Shown: positions 21,525 through 33,834, counted from the stretch's first letter. The stretch is DNA of 64,000 bases from Halichondria panicea (GCF_963675165.1 NC_087379.1:2794201-2858200); one strand, 5' to 3'. The notes: generated by a model not told the origin, from the letters alone. Numbers and translations: made by a program.

Positions 21525-23870
21525 TTACAACTTAGAATCTATGTCTATGGTGTTTCTTGTTGCTAAGTCTTTAACATTGTAGCCTGAAAGAGTTCCATTC
21601 AGTTTGGTGAAAACAGGGATCCTGCGAGGATCAGATACTTCTTCTTCGAGTGGGTATAATCCTTCCATTGCCAGCTGAAAGATGTAACAATACGTTCCAG
21701 GCACTAAAACTAAGTGCTGTCCCTTGTATTTATCATCAGTATAACCAAATGTCTGGTTGCATGGAAATTGTACTATATACGAAGCAGGCTTTTCCAAATT
21801 GTCCAACGAATAAATTGCTGGACAAAAATAGCTCTTGATAAGTTCTCTGAAGTAAGGTTCTTTGTTAGGCCAGCCGTGTAGTCTCAGCCATTGAGAAGCC
21901 ACCATCTCAGCATGATGTGGTTGGAGCCTTCCGAGAACATACCCCTCTGGAATCATGTCAGCTAACACATCGAGAGCACCTTGCAGGGACCTAAAGTTGA
22001 ATGAGGGATTACTACACTATTTAATGGTACCAAAATAATTATACAAATAAAATACCAGATACAATAGGATCCTGGGGACATACCCATTCCGACGAATATC
22101 CATTACATCATTCAAGACAACAGATGTTCTTTCGTGGATACATTTCAATCCATCATTCTGAGAAGTGGATCCGATAGGTCTGAGATGCTCAAGTAGATAA
22201 TCAGCATGCTTGTCTTCTATACCTATAATAACAAAAGTGACTACAGCATTGACCTAGAAACAAGATGCACATAGAGCTTCACCACACACAGCAAAACTAT
22301 GACTTTTTACTGTAAAATTACTTAAAGCAACGATCAGTTCGATTAGAAAAACAGTGTGAAGAACGCCTACAAGTTTAAACTATAAGTAGCCTAACCACTG
22401 TCTCATTAGCAGTTAAAGCAGTCCATGAAAGTGTCTAGTGCGCTCAAACAGCTCATTTTTGTCTCCACACACACACACAAACCGACACAACACACACTAT
22501 ACCCCTGATGCACGCTTGAACACACACAGGCCGGGTAATAATCGGGGCACCTTTGGGCAGTATTAGCACTAAGCATAATTCTAGAATAGGCCTAGTTAGA
22601 GGTGTGATTAGGAAGTGGTTTACCGTATAATACCTCGATTTAAGGTAACACTTTTAATAATCATAGATATAGCTTCTTTTGGAGGTTAAAAAATTGAGGT
22701 TGAAGTTCTGGTGTCGCATATTTAGAGTGTCACATCTAATTGGAGGTAACTCCACTTAGTCTCGATTTCCGGCCGCATAAAAACATGTATTTTCCAGTGG
22801 GCTATAATCGAGGCTAGGATGTGACTCTCAACCTCTATTTAGGACGCGACATTAAAATGCAGTGGAACCCCTCTATAACGGACACCTTTGGGGAACAATG
22901 TTTTGGCCTTTTTACAGAGATGGCCTTTGTTGAGAGGTTGTTTTGTACACAAACAGTTCATTTGGGACCTGGGTGCCTGGCCGTTATATAGCAGCTGGCC
23001 TTTATTCGGAGGTGGTTGCAGAGGTTCCACTGTAATTGTCATCGCAGCTGTCGCTACTTTTAGAGGTCAGAAAATTACCTGAGCTCGAGGGTGTCGCATA
23101 TCTTTGGAAGGTCGCCTTAAATCGAGATCTACAATGTCATGTGATAAAAACCCTAACTGGGCCAGGCATATATGAAAAATATTACTCCAGCCGCCGTCAG
23201 CTGCATCACAACTGTTTTCCCCTTTTAGCTAATTATTTCCGATAGACAAGAATGCTCTTTCGATTAGACTATAAAAGATAATAAGTACAATTTATGCCGA
23301 GGACATTGATATTTTAGAACTATTCACGTTGGAACTCCTGTCTCTTCCCCCAGGTGACCAGATCCGCTTCAGTGAGCACAGTGAGAAGAGCCTCACTAGA
23401 TGTGGCATATGCACCAATGTCCGACACCTGCAACAATAACAGGCAACAGCATACAGTTCACTTTAACATGGATTGTAATACTCACATCTGAGCGTCTTGG
23501 CCAAATATATTGACAGACTACAGCAGTAAATTCTGGCCATTTGTCCACATAGAAGTTAGCCTTCAGCCGTCCTTTGAGGGTATTTCTTAGAGATCCGATT
23601 ATCTGGCTTGACGTATTAAAATAATATTAATATAATAGATTCTAATACCGTAAGACCTTTAAAAAGGCGATAATTACGAAGCCAGAGGTCGCTTCTTCTA
23701 GAGGTTTAACGCAGCTGTCGTCTTAAGACCTAGACCTGGCATTTAATTTATAAGCAGACTCCAGATATTAAATTATAAGTATGACTCACAGAGAGAGATT
23801 TTGGGACTGCAGACTGAAGACTGTCAATCAGTTGCTGGTAGCAGTCATCTGTTACTAGATGTGCTGGCAT
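21525..23870 (-). CDS. GLYAT-like N-acyltransferase paralog 1 (GNAT superfamily)
   Basis: Five coding exons on minus: 23870-23790, 23602-23486, 23427-23328, 22222-22084, 21990-21525, with frame continuity through all junctions, giving 300 residues, close to animal glycine N-acyltransferases (about 295). The N-terminal half contains VDKWPEFTAVVCQYIWPR (about residues 47-64), which fits the GLYAT N-terminal domain. The C-terminal half has the GLYAT hallmark IPEGYVLGRLQPHHAEMV (about 162-179), then SYIVQFPC and FGYTDDKYKGQH. This last stretch is the acyl-CoA loop, but the usual R-G-K-G is K-G-Q-H, so substrate or activity may differ. The family conjugates acyl groups from acyl-CoA to glycine or other amines. 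Exon sizes 117, 100 and 139 recur exactly in the paralog at 31129-33768. A pogo-like MITE lies in intron 3. Confidence 0.82.
22860..23032. mobile_element. Pogo-like MITE, diverged
   Basis: CAGTGGAACCCCTCTATAAC at the left and GGTTCCACTG at the right are inverted ends of the type seen at 10177-10485. TA follows the right end; the left flank is TG, so the target duplication has decayed. It lies in intron 3 of the first GLYAT-like gene. Confidence 0.6.
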
Positions 23871-24284
23871 CTCTCTGGAAGTTCTAAAGAATTTTAACAA
23901 ATTAAAATGGGACAGTGTGACACGCCCTTCAATGTCTTGGCTCGATTACTAGCCCTCGGTCATACTTGAATTACTACATGTATAATTATATAATTATGTA
24001 AAAAGACTATAATACGCCTCATTCACTAGCCCTGGGTCATACTTTAATACACGTAACGTTGTTCCCAGGCTTTAATAGAACAAAGTTGAAAATACCGGTA
24101 CATAGCGACAGCGTTATTTTAGAGACAAGTCACAACTCGCTAAACTTAATTACATGTAGCTTTTTGCATTTTCCCTGTCCCAAACTTCAATAATATGCAT
24201 AGCAATTAATTACTCCAATAACATTTTGAAGCTAAATCAACGACAACGATCACAATTTTTCAGTCCACAATTTTCCTAATTTAT

Positions 24285-27110
24285 TCAATGCCGTTGCCTG
24301 AGAGAAGAGTCAGAAGAACCATCATCAGAACTAGAAACGGATGTGGATAACACATCACCAGTTTCCAGGATATTACTGCTAACCGGATCTGTAGTACCTG
24401 CAGAAAACAATAACAGTACGTTACTGCACGCATGAATGTCCATACGTTCAACTGCACGCATGAATGTCCATATACGTTCAATGCATATAATTATACTATT
24501 CATCTCTATATATAGCTACATGAAACTATATACGTGTGTGAATGACGAGGCTATCTTAATTTCATAGTCACTTATTACCTGATTTAAAAATCCTCCTATG
24601 GCAGCACAATACAATCACAGGTAACAACAGTAGAATCACACCCAGCACCCAACCAACCACCTCTGAGATGGTAACTGCAGGTGAACGACAAAAAAAATCA
24701 ATACACACATTTCGGAATCACTTCCAACTATTGTAAAACTCCGATTAAAGGTTAAACTTAGTCTTAGTTCAGAAAGATGCATAATTATGACTGATGGAAT
24801 CACCTTGAGAACAGTTGCACTGAGCATCACCAGCTGGCTCAAAAGTCCCGTTGACACAACGAGTGTTGTTGTCTCCAAAAATCATGCAATCAGCATTACA
24901 GTGAATATCCAGCTGTGTGTTGTGAGGGACCAACACACCTTGCGACACTTCACCCATGGTTGAGTTTAGCCATGCTCCAGAGGCATTAATAGAATTTGTG
25001 TTGCACTCTGAAAGTATTAGCTGCCACTGATCACTTTTACTAATTTCCACTCCTTCGTTATTAAAGACCACAACAGAAAAACAATTCGAAAAGCTTTCTG
25101 TATGAATACATGTCTTGTAGTTTGCCTGTAGGGTATAATTGTCTGTGGTTGTTTCTGAAGCATTCTCCTCACAAAAGCCCCTGGAGAATCGGAGTTGAAG
25201 TTGAAAGGATGCTGCGCTCTCAGTGCAGAAGCTGTTGATGGAGATTTGTACGCACTGCTCTTTAGTTAAAACGTGTCTTAGGTCAATACCAGTGATCAAT
25301 TCATCTGCATGTAGTATAATTATGCGAGGAAATTAAACTACAGTATAGTATTCACAGTAACCATTTCACACACATAAAATAGCTGTCATGCATGAATACA
25401 CAGAGATTGCATGAGATTGTACATTATATACCTGAGAATGGAAAGGATTCACTGGGAATTTTTTCAGCTGCTGTTTCCACTACTACCAAGATGCTTTTGG
25501 TATTTCCTGTCAAATTAGCAGCTTGGAGAAATGAGGAGTTGAAAGAATGTTCCCTAACATGTGCACCAGGGAGAAACAGTCTTCGAGTGGTTCGGTTATC
25601 TGATATTATGAGCGTGAAACCTTGGACTTCTGGGAGCATACTGGGGTCGATAACTTGGGGAGGAATGTACTGTGTATGCATAGAAGCCATGTGTTACGGT
25701 ATACTGAACATGTCATTTGCCTATAAGGGTCAAAACATAGGTTGCATTCTTTTGAGTTGTAAAAGTACATATACTATAAGCGATAGGATGTTAGAGGCTA
25801 TCAATAGTGCTGCATATCAGCCATACACCTGTGTCTATCGCATGCAAGGAATCTACAGCTGCTTACATTCCACTCCACGTGAATTGTACGAGGCTCCACT
25901 TCCTCTGTGCAAAGTATGGAGACTCTGACGCTAGTAGGACGTGTATCTGCAATTGATACATGTGCATAATCACCAAATGCAATAAATAATTCACCATCAA
26001 TAATGCTAATGTTTGTGAGGGGAGGGCTCTCCAGTCCACAATCCTCTGTCACCGTCCTGACCTCAGAGACACAAGTCTGTCCATTAGCTAGCCATCCAAT
26101 GCATGAAGCAGTGAAGGTCGTATTGCTGACTAATTCTGAGTGTGGGCAGGTGCCACAACCTTGAGAGAAATACAGCAGGTAGCCTCGTATTCCACCAATC
26201 ACTGGGTTTGCCGGAGGAGTCCAGTCCAATCGAAGATTTCTGTTCATTGGGAAAGTCAGGTTGGCTTGGGCTGGTGGGTGAGGCCGAACTGCATAAATCA
26301 ATTAATTGTGTGTACATTTCAATCACATTTTAAATACCTCCTACTCTGATGACAAATTGTTGATAAGGTTCTGCCCCAGTTAGGTGTTGTTGGCATAGAA
26401 TCGTACCACCGTTCATACTGCTGTTAGCAGTGAAGGAGAGAACAGATAAGTAGCCATTCCTATTGCAGGTGATGTTTGCAAAGTAAGGTCCACATGTTGC
26501 ATCATTTTGTCCTTCTGCAGAGCACGTTTGTCCCAATGCAAATACAATGAGATTGGTTTGTCCAGTGTTGATCCCCGAGCAAATAAAACTCGAGTTTTTG
26601 CCTGTCCATTCCATTGAGCCTCTCTGGAGAGGTGCTTGGCAATCACAGGAAATGGGCTCTCCTTCAGCCAGGCAGCTCTCATTCAATGCATTAGCTGTAC
26701 ATGCAACAAAGATATAGTTCTAGTTATAGTCATAGCATACATTCAACTAACTGACACAACTGACCTCTTACATGCAACAAAGAGTTAGTTAGTTTTATAT
26801 CTAGTCGTAGCCGGCATACATAATTATATACATTCAACCAACTGCATGCATGACAACTGACCTTTTAGCTTTCTGCTACAGCTTGAAAAATGGGTGAGAA
26901 TCAGTAGTATTCCCAGGGAGAGGAAGATTTGGAGTCCTACAGCTGAATGCAAGGTATACATACAGAGCAGTCATTTGGATTTTTAACTGGCTACCTGATA
27001 ATCAGTTTAGACTAGATCTAGATCTATATAATTATGGTTCAGAAAATACACACAGGCTGACTCTCTACTGAATAACAACTGCAAGCTATATATGACTTAC
27101 AGTGCATCAT
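24285..27110 (-). CDS. Type I membrane receptor, Ig + two FN3-like domains, Ser-rich tail (intact)
   Basis: Nine coding exons on minus: 27110-27101, 26942-26862, 26694-26338, 26288-25995, 25946-25867, 25669-25432, 25304-24804, 24674-24579, 24397-24285. They sum to 1770 nt with an unbroken frame, 589 residues. MMHSVGLQIFLSLGILLIL is the signal peptide. Residues 31-149 form an Ig-like domain (CDCQAPLQRGSMEWTGK, then GGTILC). FN3-like domains cover about 150-247 (LRLDWTPPANPVIGG) and 248-353 (TIHVEW). A Cys-rich stretch with a degenerate sushi-like end (CNADCMIF, TRCVNGTFEP) reaches 520, then a membrane helix (GVILLLLPVIVLCC) and a 37-residue tail rich in Ser and Asp without Tyr. AATAAA overlaps the stop. 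The intron just before the second FN3 is only about 48 nt. It is divergent from the plus-strand paralog stub at 27329. The ligand is unknown; an adhesion or recognition receptor is inferred. Confidence 0.82.
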
Positions 27111-27328
27111 CTTCTCTCTGGAGAAACTTGGGATGAAATGATTTGGGAATCACAATGCAATGAATGTCATAACAGTTTTGAGCCAACTGTAACCTCGAGT
27201 CAAACCCTATGTTGTCATACCATCCTCTGCAGGAATTTCAACTGGGGAAGTCAAAATGCCACAAAACTGGAGGTATACATAGATCTACCACAAATATACA
27301 TTCTCAAGCAAGCTACTGAAGGAAAGTC
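27111..27328. promoter_or_regulatory. Putative bidirectional promoter between divergent receptor genes
   Basis: The 218 bases separate the start codons of the minus receptor (27110) and the plus receptor stub (27329). They are well conserved with the matching interval of the second block (about 39331-39500), including the stretch AACTGGGGAAGTCAAAATGC. Conservation and position suggest shared regulation; no known factor site is claimed. Confidence 0.45.
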
Positions 27329-27818
27329 ATGTGTTTTCCACCATTGAGGAAACAAGTTAACATTGTAAGCTTCCAGCAAAGCAAATCTGTTTATTCTCTT
27401 CGCACTGGTGATTCGAGCTTACAGTTAATTTGGACTGCTCAGTCATGCTCCAGGAGAGCGTGTGCTTGCAGGAGACATAGTTAATCTTCCATGCATTGTT
27501 AATGACACGGGAGATCAGGGAATAACTTCATGGACTGGAAACTACTCGATATTTGACTGCCCGGATGAGGATTCTATTGCAGATAGGAGAGTATACCTCT
27601 TTCATATTCATTTCAACAACTCACGTGTAGTGGATAAACCGACTTTTTGCAATGACAGAGTATTTGGAAAAATCATCAGCCACAATGGTACTCATTATGT
27701 GTCTGTACTCACAGTTATAACTACTCCTGCTATGAACGGAGGACTTATTTATTGCCACGTGCATGTTAATTCACGCTGGATGCATTTTCTGGAGAAGTGA
27801 AACTTAACTTGGTTGGAG
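27329..27818 (+). pseudogene. Dead exon-1 stub of the plus-strand Ig/FN3 receptor
   Basis: Nearly identical to exon 1 of the intact gene at 39501-39990 but broken. Eight bases are missing in the signal-peptide region (after AAAGCAAATC), which shifts the frame. The Gln codon after the signal peptide has become TAA, and near 27760 the sequence differs by a 5-base length change. The Ig coding stretch after the stop (GITSWTGNYSIFDCPDE) remains readable. None of exons 2-6 is present: similarity to the intact locus stops at about 27890, where a dispersed repeat begins, so the deletion breakpoint lies at a mobile element. Confidence 0.85.
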
Positions 27819-27947
27819 GTGAGTGCACTATACCAAGTATATAATTGTAGAGCTATAATAATTAGATGCCGATTTAGAGCTATAGTATAGTCTGTACTGA
27901 AAGCACCGCAGGTGCTGATGCCTCGGTGGAGATTCCAAAGCTACATA

Positions 27948-28952
27948 AGAGTAAGGCATCTATAATCAGACACAATGGATGTTTAAACACTAAGAAACAA
28001 GCAGTGATAAAAATTCTTTTGCACCATCTGATCAAGCATGTGTTACTATGAATGTATGCAAAAAAAGAATTGATAAATATCAACTACTAAGTCTTCAAGA
28101 GCTGAAAATGTGCTAGTGTCTGATAAATGGTGGTAAGAACAGACAAAAAAATCGATCATCAGCTGAGAGTCACTAGTAATTATGTAAGGACAATAACTAA
28201 ACAATAAAACCCCCAAAGTTGGAGTTGCAAAACGCTTGTATATGTCCATGCAGCAATTATTTCTGCTGAATCACTCGCATATCAATGATGGGGTCAAAGG
28301 TAAAAGGTTATTGGCATCTCACGTACAACTACCAAAAAACATTTAACCTTTGGCCCCATCCAGTTACACGTGATGCCAAGAACATTTGACCTTTGACCCC
28401 AATCGCTGTCTGATCATTGATACGTACGCGAGTGACTCAGCGGAAATAATTACTGCATGGACATACAAGCATTTTGCAACTCCAACTTTGGGGGTTTTAT
28501 TGTTTAGTTATTCATGTCCTTACATAATTACTATGTGACTCTTAGCCTCGACCCCAGGCCGATCCGTCTCCAATTGAACGCTAGGTCGCCTCCTCGGCCT
28601 GGTATTGATTGTATCTGGGCGTGACCGGAAACTGGTACATACATGTAGTTAGAATTATTTGTGCTGTAAAATCTTCAGTTCATCAGTTGCATGGCTAAAA
28701 ATACAGTGATATAATGACGGACACTAGAAATTAATACTGTTAGTCCATGTGGGAAATCGAGATAATGGCAGTACTGCGTCCATAATAATGGTCTAATCAA
28801 GCGCTTGTATAAATTGTGTAGTCAATCAAAGGTAGCAGAAACTTGAGAACCTATAGGTCTGTTCTTTCACAAGAGTGATGCTCCTTCTTCCTTCACACAA
28901 GACAGCTCACACTCTATAGCTATATCTCTGACAATTATAGATGCCTTACTCT
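27948..28952. mobile_element. 1-kb TIR element with AGAGTAAGGCATCTATAAT ends
   Basis: The left end AGAGTAAGGCATCTATAAT is repeated inverted as ATTATAGATGCCTTACTCT at the right end. Its boundaries are set independently by the uninterrupted copy of the host repeat at 11105-11690. It has no protein-coding frame, and its centre is the long foldback at 28166-28542. Confidence 0.7.
28166..28542. repeat. Long foldback with arms of about 150 bp
   Basis: 28166-28310 (AATAAAACCCCCAAAGTTGG and neighbours) is the reverse complement of about 28395-28542 (CCAACTTTGGGGGTTTTATT and neighbours) with scattered mismatches. A shorter inner repeat around GGGGTCAAAGGT / ACCTTTGGCCCC sits between. Transcripts could form a long duplex. 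Confidence 0.75.
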
Positions 28953-29320
28953 AATATAATAGCTTAATTGTATACACATGATGAACATATTTGCATTAAT
29001 TAATTTGCTACATGCAAACTCAAACAGTGGGTAATGAATCGACCATGATTTGTTGTTAAAAACGATCGATGCCAAAATTCAAGTCTAAAATTAATGGCTG
29101 GCTACGTGCTCTTCTGAAAAGGTTGCAATGGCTTCCAAGTTAAGCAAAACTAGGCATACCTCGAGAATGAAGCATTATTTTGCAAATCCACGAATTAAAA
29201 TCCAAGACTATAGAAGCCTATACTTGCACTTCATTGATCCTTGAGCAGCTGTAGCATGCAGTCTATATACACACAGAGACACAGACACACACACACAAAC
29301 ACACTACCGTATACCTCGCT

Positions 29321-30709
29321 TGCTTTTTATATGTAAAACATATTAAGGCCACGTGGTGTTTTAATTAGACCCTGCATTCTACTAGTACTACTTGCATTTC
29401 AGAAATTACTCTGTCCAGCTCTTGATGTTAATATTATGAACTCTGCACCTGTTTGAAAAAACAGCCAGCTTTGCAAAATCTGTGTTCATGTGACCATCTG
29501 AAGGGTGGAGTTGGCTGAAAATTCGCTCTCTGAAACATCCACCTCTCTACAAAATGCACCTCTGTACAAACGCACCTCTCTAAAAAAATTGCACTTGCAC
29601 CACCTATTTTTACTGTATAAAAAACAGCAGCACCAAAATACACCTCTGTAAAAAAAAAAACGGCACATACCTCTGTTAATTTTGGCGGTAATCACCTCCC
29701 ATACGCCCCTCCTTGCAGAATGCAGATTTTCCTAACAAGACCATAATGTGTTTTGGTTTTGTTCAGTTTAATAAAGATTAGGGCCATACTTTTTCTCTGT
29801 TTGCACCTCTTGGATTGATTCCATTATTACGGAAAACATAGCTATCACTAACTGAGTAAAGTATTTTTTTTATCTTGTAGCCACAAACTCAGGGAACACT
29901 CATATAGAGTAGACTACCGAATTTCGTCAGACGTCAATAATCGTCAGCTAAAAGTCAGTAAAATGCACGAACAAAACGAGATTGATTCTAACTAACTGCA
30001 CACACCAATAGGTGGCTATACGACTACTAACCAGCGAAATTTTGGATGGGCCAAGTTGCTTCCAGCCGAAGCTGTGATCACTAGTAAAAACTGTTGATTT
30101 TCGGGGAGTGTAATTTATTTCCGTTTTTGCCAAAACTACAAAGCTAGAGTTAACTGACACATACTGGGCTCAATCTAGAGAGAGTATACAGTACATGCAT
30201 GGTGGAGCAATTGCAGAGTCAGTAAACCTTGCAAAGCTGCATGAGCTAGAGTAGTTTGTATCTGCCGAAAATGAAGTGCTGAGTCAGCAATGAGCCCCAC
30301 CCACATTAATTGTAATCCCCCTTAGCAATGAGCCCCATTGACCCCAGAAAGCTATGGTGCATGGGGCTCATTGCTGAAGTTAACTCTAGCTGTGTAGTTC
30401 TGGAAAAAATGGAATAGATTATACACTCGCCGAAAATCGAATTATTGGACAGTTTTTTCTATAGTGATCACAGCTCTGCTAGAATCTGCTCTGCTGATCA
30501 CAACGCCTCGAGGCATAAAAATGAGTCACCAACCTAAAGCTATAAGTGCATTCATGGTTTTGTTATTACAATCCCCAGCTATTTAATCATTAGCTGTACT
30601 GTAGTCATAGCCTCTCCTTGTAGGAGGTACTAGATAGCTATAGAGCTGAAACAACACTGAAGATCTTGGTGACAAAAATAAAATATACACAACACTTCTA
30701 CTATGATAT
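29321..30709. other. Gene-free intergenic stretch
   Basis: Nothing here looks coding. A run of CACCTCTCTAAAAAAATTGC-like pyrimidine/A-rich motifs at 29530-29690 and a duplicated AGCAATGAGCCCCA phrase at 30288-30340 are the only local structure seen. Confidence 0.5.
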
Positions 30710-30863
30710 CAGTGGCGTAAGAAGCAATTTCTTAATGGGGGGGCTCTAGTTTTTGAAAGAGTAAGGCTATCGACATAGTGCAGCTTGGATAAGTCATCTC
30801 TATACTTAATGGCCTAGAAAGATGGGGCTCCAGCCCCTGGAGCCCCCCCTTCCTACGCTACTG
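30710..30863. mobile_element. Short member of the CAG(G/T)GGCGTA element family
   Basis: Begins CAGTGGCGTAAGAAG and ends CTTCCTACGCTACTG. The flanking pentamers GATAT and AATAT match at four of five bases. It shares the GGAGCCCCCCCTT block with the 550-base copy at 4080-4629. Confidence 0.6.
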
Positions 30864-31128
30864 AATATGATGCACAGTAGGCGTGGATGCTCAGCACAGG
30901 ACTGAGAATCCCAATGCATGGGGAGCTATGAATGATAGTAATAACATCCGCTGGGTTGGCGGGTGTTTGGAGGCAAAACACGGATCAACTTCTGGCATTA
31001 CACAGAAGTGATTGTGCACACATGTTCCGTTCCCAATCCCTCTCCTTCTAAGATACTGCCACGGAACAAAAATTACAATTTGGAGTCTATAATTACGGTG
31101 ATATAATATATATATAATTATATTGGAG

Positions 31129-33768
31129 TCATATGGTTCTTGTTGCTAAGTCCTTAACACTGTAGCCTGAAAGAGTTCCCTTCAGTTTGGTGAAAATAGC
31201 GGCCCTGCGAGGATCAGACACTTCTTCGAGTGGATAAAATTCTTCCATTATCAGCTGAAAGATGTAATAATAGATTGCAGGCACTAAAATTAAATGTTGA
31301 CCCCTGTGCTTTTCATCAGTATAAGCAAATGTCTGGTTGCATGGAAAATGTACTACATACGAAATAGGCTTCTTCAAATTTTCCAACGAATAAGCAGCTG
31401 GACAAAAGTAGCTCTTGATAAGTGCTCTGAAGTAAGGTTCTTTGTTAGGCCAGCCGTGTAGCCTCGGCCATTGAGAAGCCACCATCTCAGCATGGTCTGG
31501 TAGGAGATTTCCGAGAATATACCCTTCTGGAATCATGTCAGCTAACATATCGAGAGCACCTTGCAGGGACCTAAAGTTAATTGAAGAGTATTGGTACAAT
31601 AAACAAGATGCAATTAAGGGTCCTGGGATGTACCTATTCTGACGAATATCCATTACATCATTGAATACCACAGACTTTCTCTCGTGGATACACTTTAGTC
31701 CATCGTTCTGAGAAATGGATCCAGGTGGTCTTAGATGCTCAAGTAGATAATCAGCATGCTTGTCTTCTATACCTGCATAATTATAACTATAGGGGTACAC
31801 ACGGTGCAAGATTCTTGCTCATAGTCCATTTGCGTGGCTTATGACATCATTTAAATTAATGTACATGTTGTAACAGGAGTGCATGAAGAGGAGAATCCAA
31901 CTGTAGCAGTTGTAGTGTAAACCAGGTTACTGTATGCAGGGGCGTAGCTACCATTGTTTCCTGGTTGCCCAGAAACCCCCCCAGGAGCTGCTGAGAAAAT
32001 TGGGCAGGGCTCCCCTATAATTGAAATCATGCAGCCCTGCCCATCTTTTCATGCACGTGGCTGCAAATCAATCATCAGAGCTAGAGATGGCACCATGAAG
32101 CGTTTCACTTTGGCTTTGTCTCAGCTAGTCTCAGCTAGCTAGCTACCTCAAATAAAGAAGACCAAGACTTAAGTTCTAGCATCAATCCCAGTATTCTCAG
32201 ACTCAGCTCTAAGCACAACTTTATTCAGGAAGTATAAGTTTAGAACAATCTCAGCCACATGAAACTTCTCAGGTAAATGACATTTAATTGTGCTCAGCTA
32301 GACTAGCAATACACAATTAATTAACACCTGCCTTTTAGTATGTCTAGCTAGCTTCTCACAAACACATGTAAAAAAGTCAATGAGCAGGTGTGCCCCAATC
32401 AAGAGGGTGTGGCACCGGAAGTGGGCGTGGTCTAAAATGTCGCGGCGCTACTGCGCCGCTGATTTTTCTAAGGAAACCCCTGTCTCAAAAGTCTGGCTAC
32501 GCCCCTGGTATGAGTATGATTATGTCATACCACGTCATTATCAAACCGCATTTTTAAAAATGATATCAGCATACACACACATGGTCTGCTGTGGTTTGTA
32601 CCTCCAGCCCACATTAAATTTTATTCATGGCTAAGTGTTAGTGACGGATTGAGTCCGGGATGTAGAATAGAATGTGCGTGGGAGTCGCATACTCCTCTTC
32701 ATACACTCCTGGTTGTAATGATAGTCCTATGATCATAATGATTGGCATAAAACATAGCTATAGGTTTGTGTATACAATGAAGACAGTGTAGAACTTCGTT
32801 ATGAGGGTCCCGAGAGTCGAGAGTCTGGTGTTGATGTAGACAACATATTTTGAGTTTAGACAGAAGCGCTCAAGATAGAGAAGCAGCTAGCTGGAAACCT
32901 ATTTGTGTAATGTTCGTTTTAGTGGCGGATCGTCACTGAAATGCTCCTCTTGCTAGACCTCAAGGCTGCCTGTGATGTGTGTGAGTTTGACCTACAGTCT
33001 CTCAAGCATCGCTACTGTAAAAACTATAGTTGAAGTAAGTTCACTAACGTCTGTGTGCAGACCTTTGCTGTGGGATGAGAAGTCGTTCAGAGAGTCATGT
33101 AGAATAGTTGTACTGAGTTTAGAGCGAAACCGTTGAAGTATAGAGCAGCTGGAGCAAGTTTTGAACCCTTTATCGACCTCACACTACTACCAATGCATGC
33201 ACTATACCACTACCACTACCACTACCACTACCACGGTTGATCTCGATTGAACCCGATTATAGCCTCGCTTCGCTCGGATAGTCTGAAGTATTGTAATACA
33301 ATTCATGCCGAGGACTTGATATTTTAGCAACACTTACGTTGGAACTCTTGTCTTTTCCCCCAGGTAACCAGGTCTGCTTCAGTGAGCACAGCAAGAAGAG
33401 CCTCACTAGATGTGGCATATGCACCAATGTCTGACACCTGCATGCAACAGGCAACAGTATACATTATAGATACTAGACGTAAATCGAATCATTATTTTGC
33501 TTATGTTATATACATCTGAGCGTCTTGGCCAAATATACTGACAGACTACAGCGTTAAATTCCGGCCACTTATCCACATAGAAGTTAGCCTTCAGTCGTCC
33601 ATTGAGAGCATTTCTTAGAGATCCGATCATCTGAGTTGGTAAAAATTAATAAACTAGATCCGGGCTAACTAAGTCACTCACAGAGAGGGATTTTGGGACT
33701 GCAGTCTGAAGACCAGCAATAAGTTGCTGGTACATGGTAGCAGTCCTGGTCACTAGATGTGCTGGCAT
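31129..33768 (-). CDS. GLYAT-like N-acyltransferase paralog 2 (GNAT superfamily)
   Basis: Five coding exons on minus: 33768-33682, 33630-33514, 33437-33338, 31772-31634, 31570-31129, giving 294 residues. Sizes of exons 2-4 (117, 100, 139) equal those of the paralog at 21525-23870, and the proteins are closely similar throughout (for example IPEGYILGNLLPDHAEMV and WPNKEPYF). The acyl-CoA loop reads FAYTDEKHRGQH, again without the usual R-G-K-G. The last intron is 63 nt, a multiple of three and free of stops, so retention would add 21 residues between RQN and SLQGAL. Intron 3 carries a 571-base transposon. It is the GLYAT member of the second duplicated block; with copy 1 it probably arose by the same segmental duplication as the receptors. 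An enzyme acting on acyl-CoA is likely; the acceptor is unknown. Confidence 0.82.
31937..32507. mobile_element. Non-autonomous DNA transposon, CAGGGGCGTAG ends, 5-bp target duplication
   Basis: Starts CAGGGGCGTAGCTACC and ends TGGCTACGCCCCTG, with identical GTATG pentamers at 31932-31936 and 32508-32512. It has no transposase frame and is inserted in intron 3 of the second GLYAT-like gene. Same family as 4080-4629. Confidence 0.75.
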
Positions 33769-33834
33769 CTCTCTAGTACATCATATACATACTTTTATAA
33801 AGCTATTATTATACAGTCAGATTATGTACATGTA

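Larger units (their letters stand above)
27895..29320 (+). repeat. Dispersed 500-600 bp repeat, copy 2, split by a 1-kb TIR insertion
   Basis: 27895-27947 (AAAGCACCGCAGGTGCTGAT...) and 28953-29320 (AATTTGCTACATGCAAACTC to the CA-rich tract and CCGTATACCTCGCTTGC) are consecutive parts of the repeat seen whole at 11105-11690. The element at 27948-28952 separates them. Confidence 0.65.
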
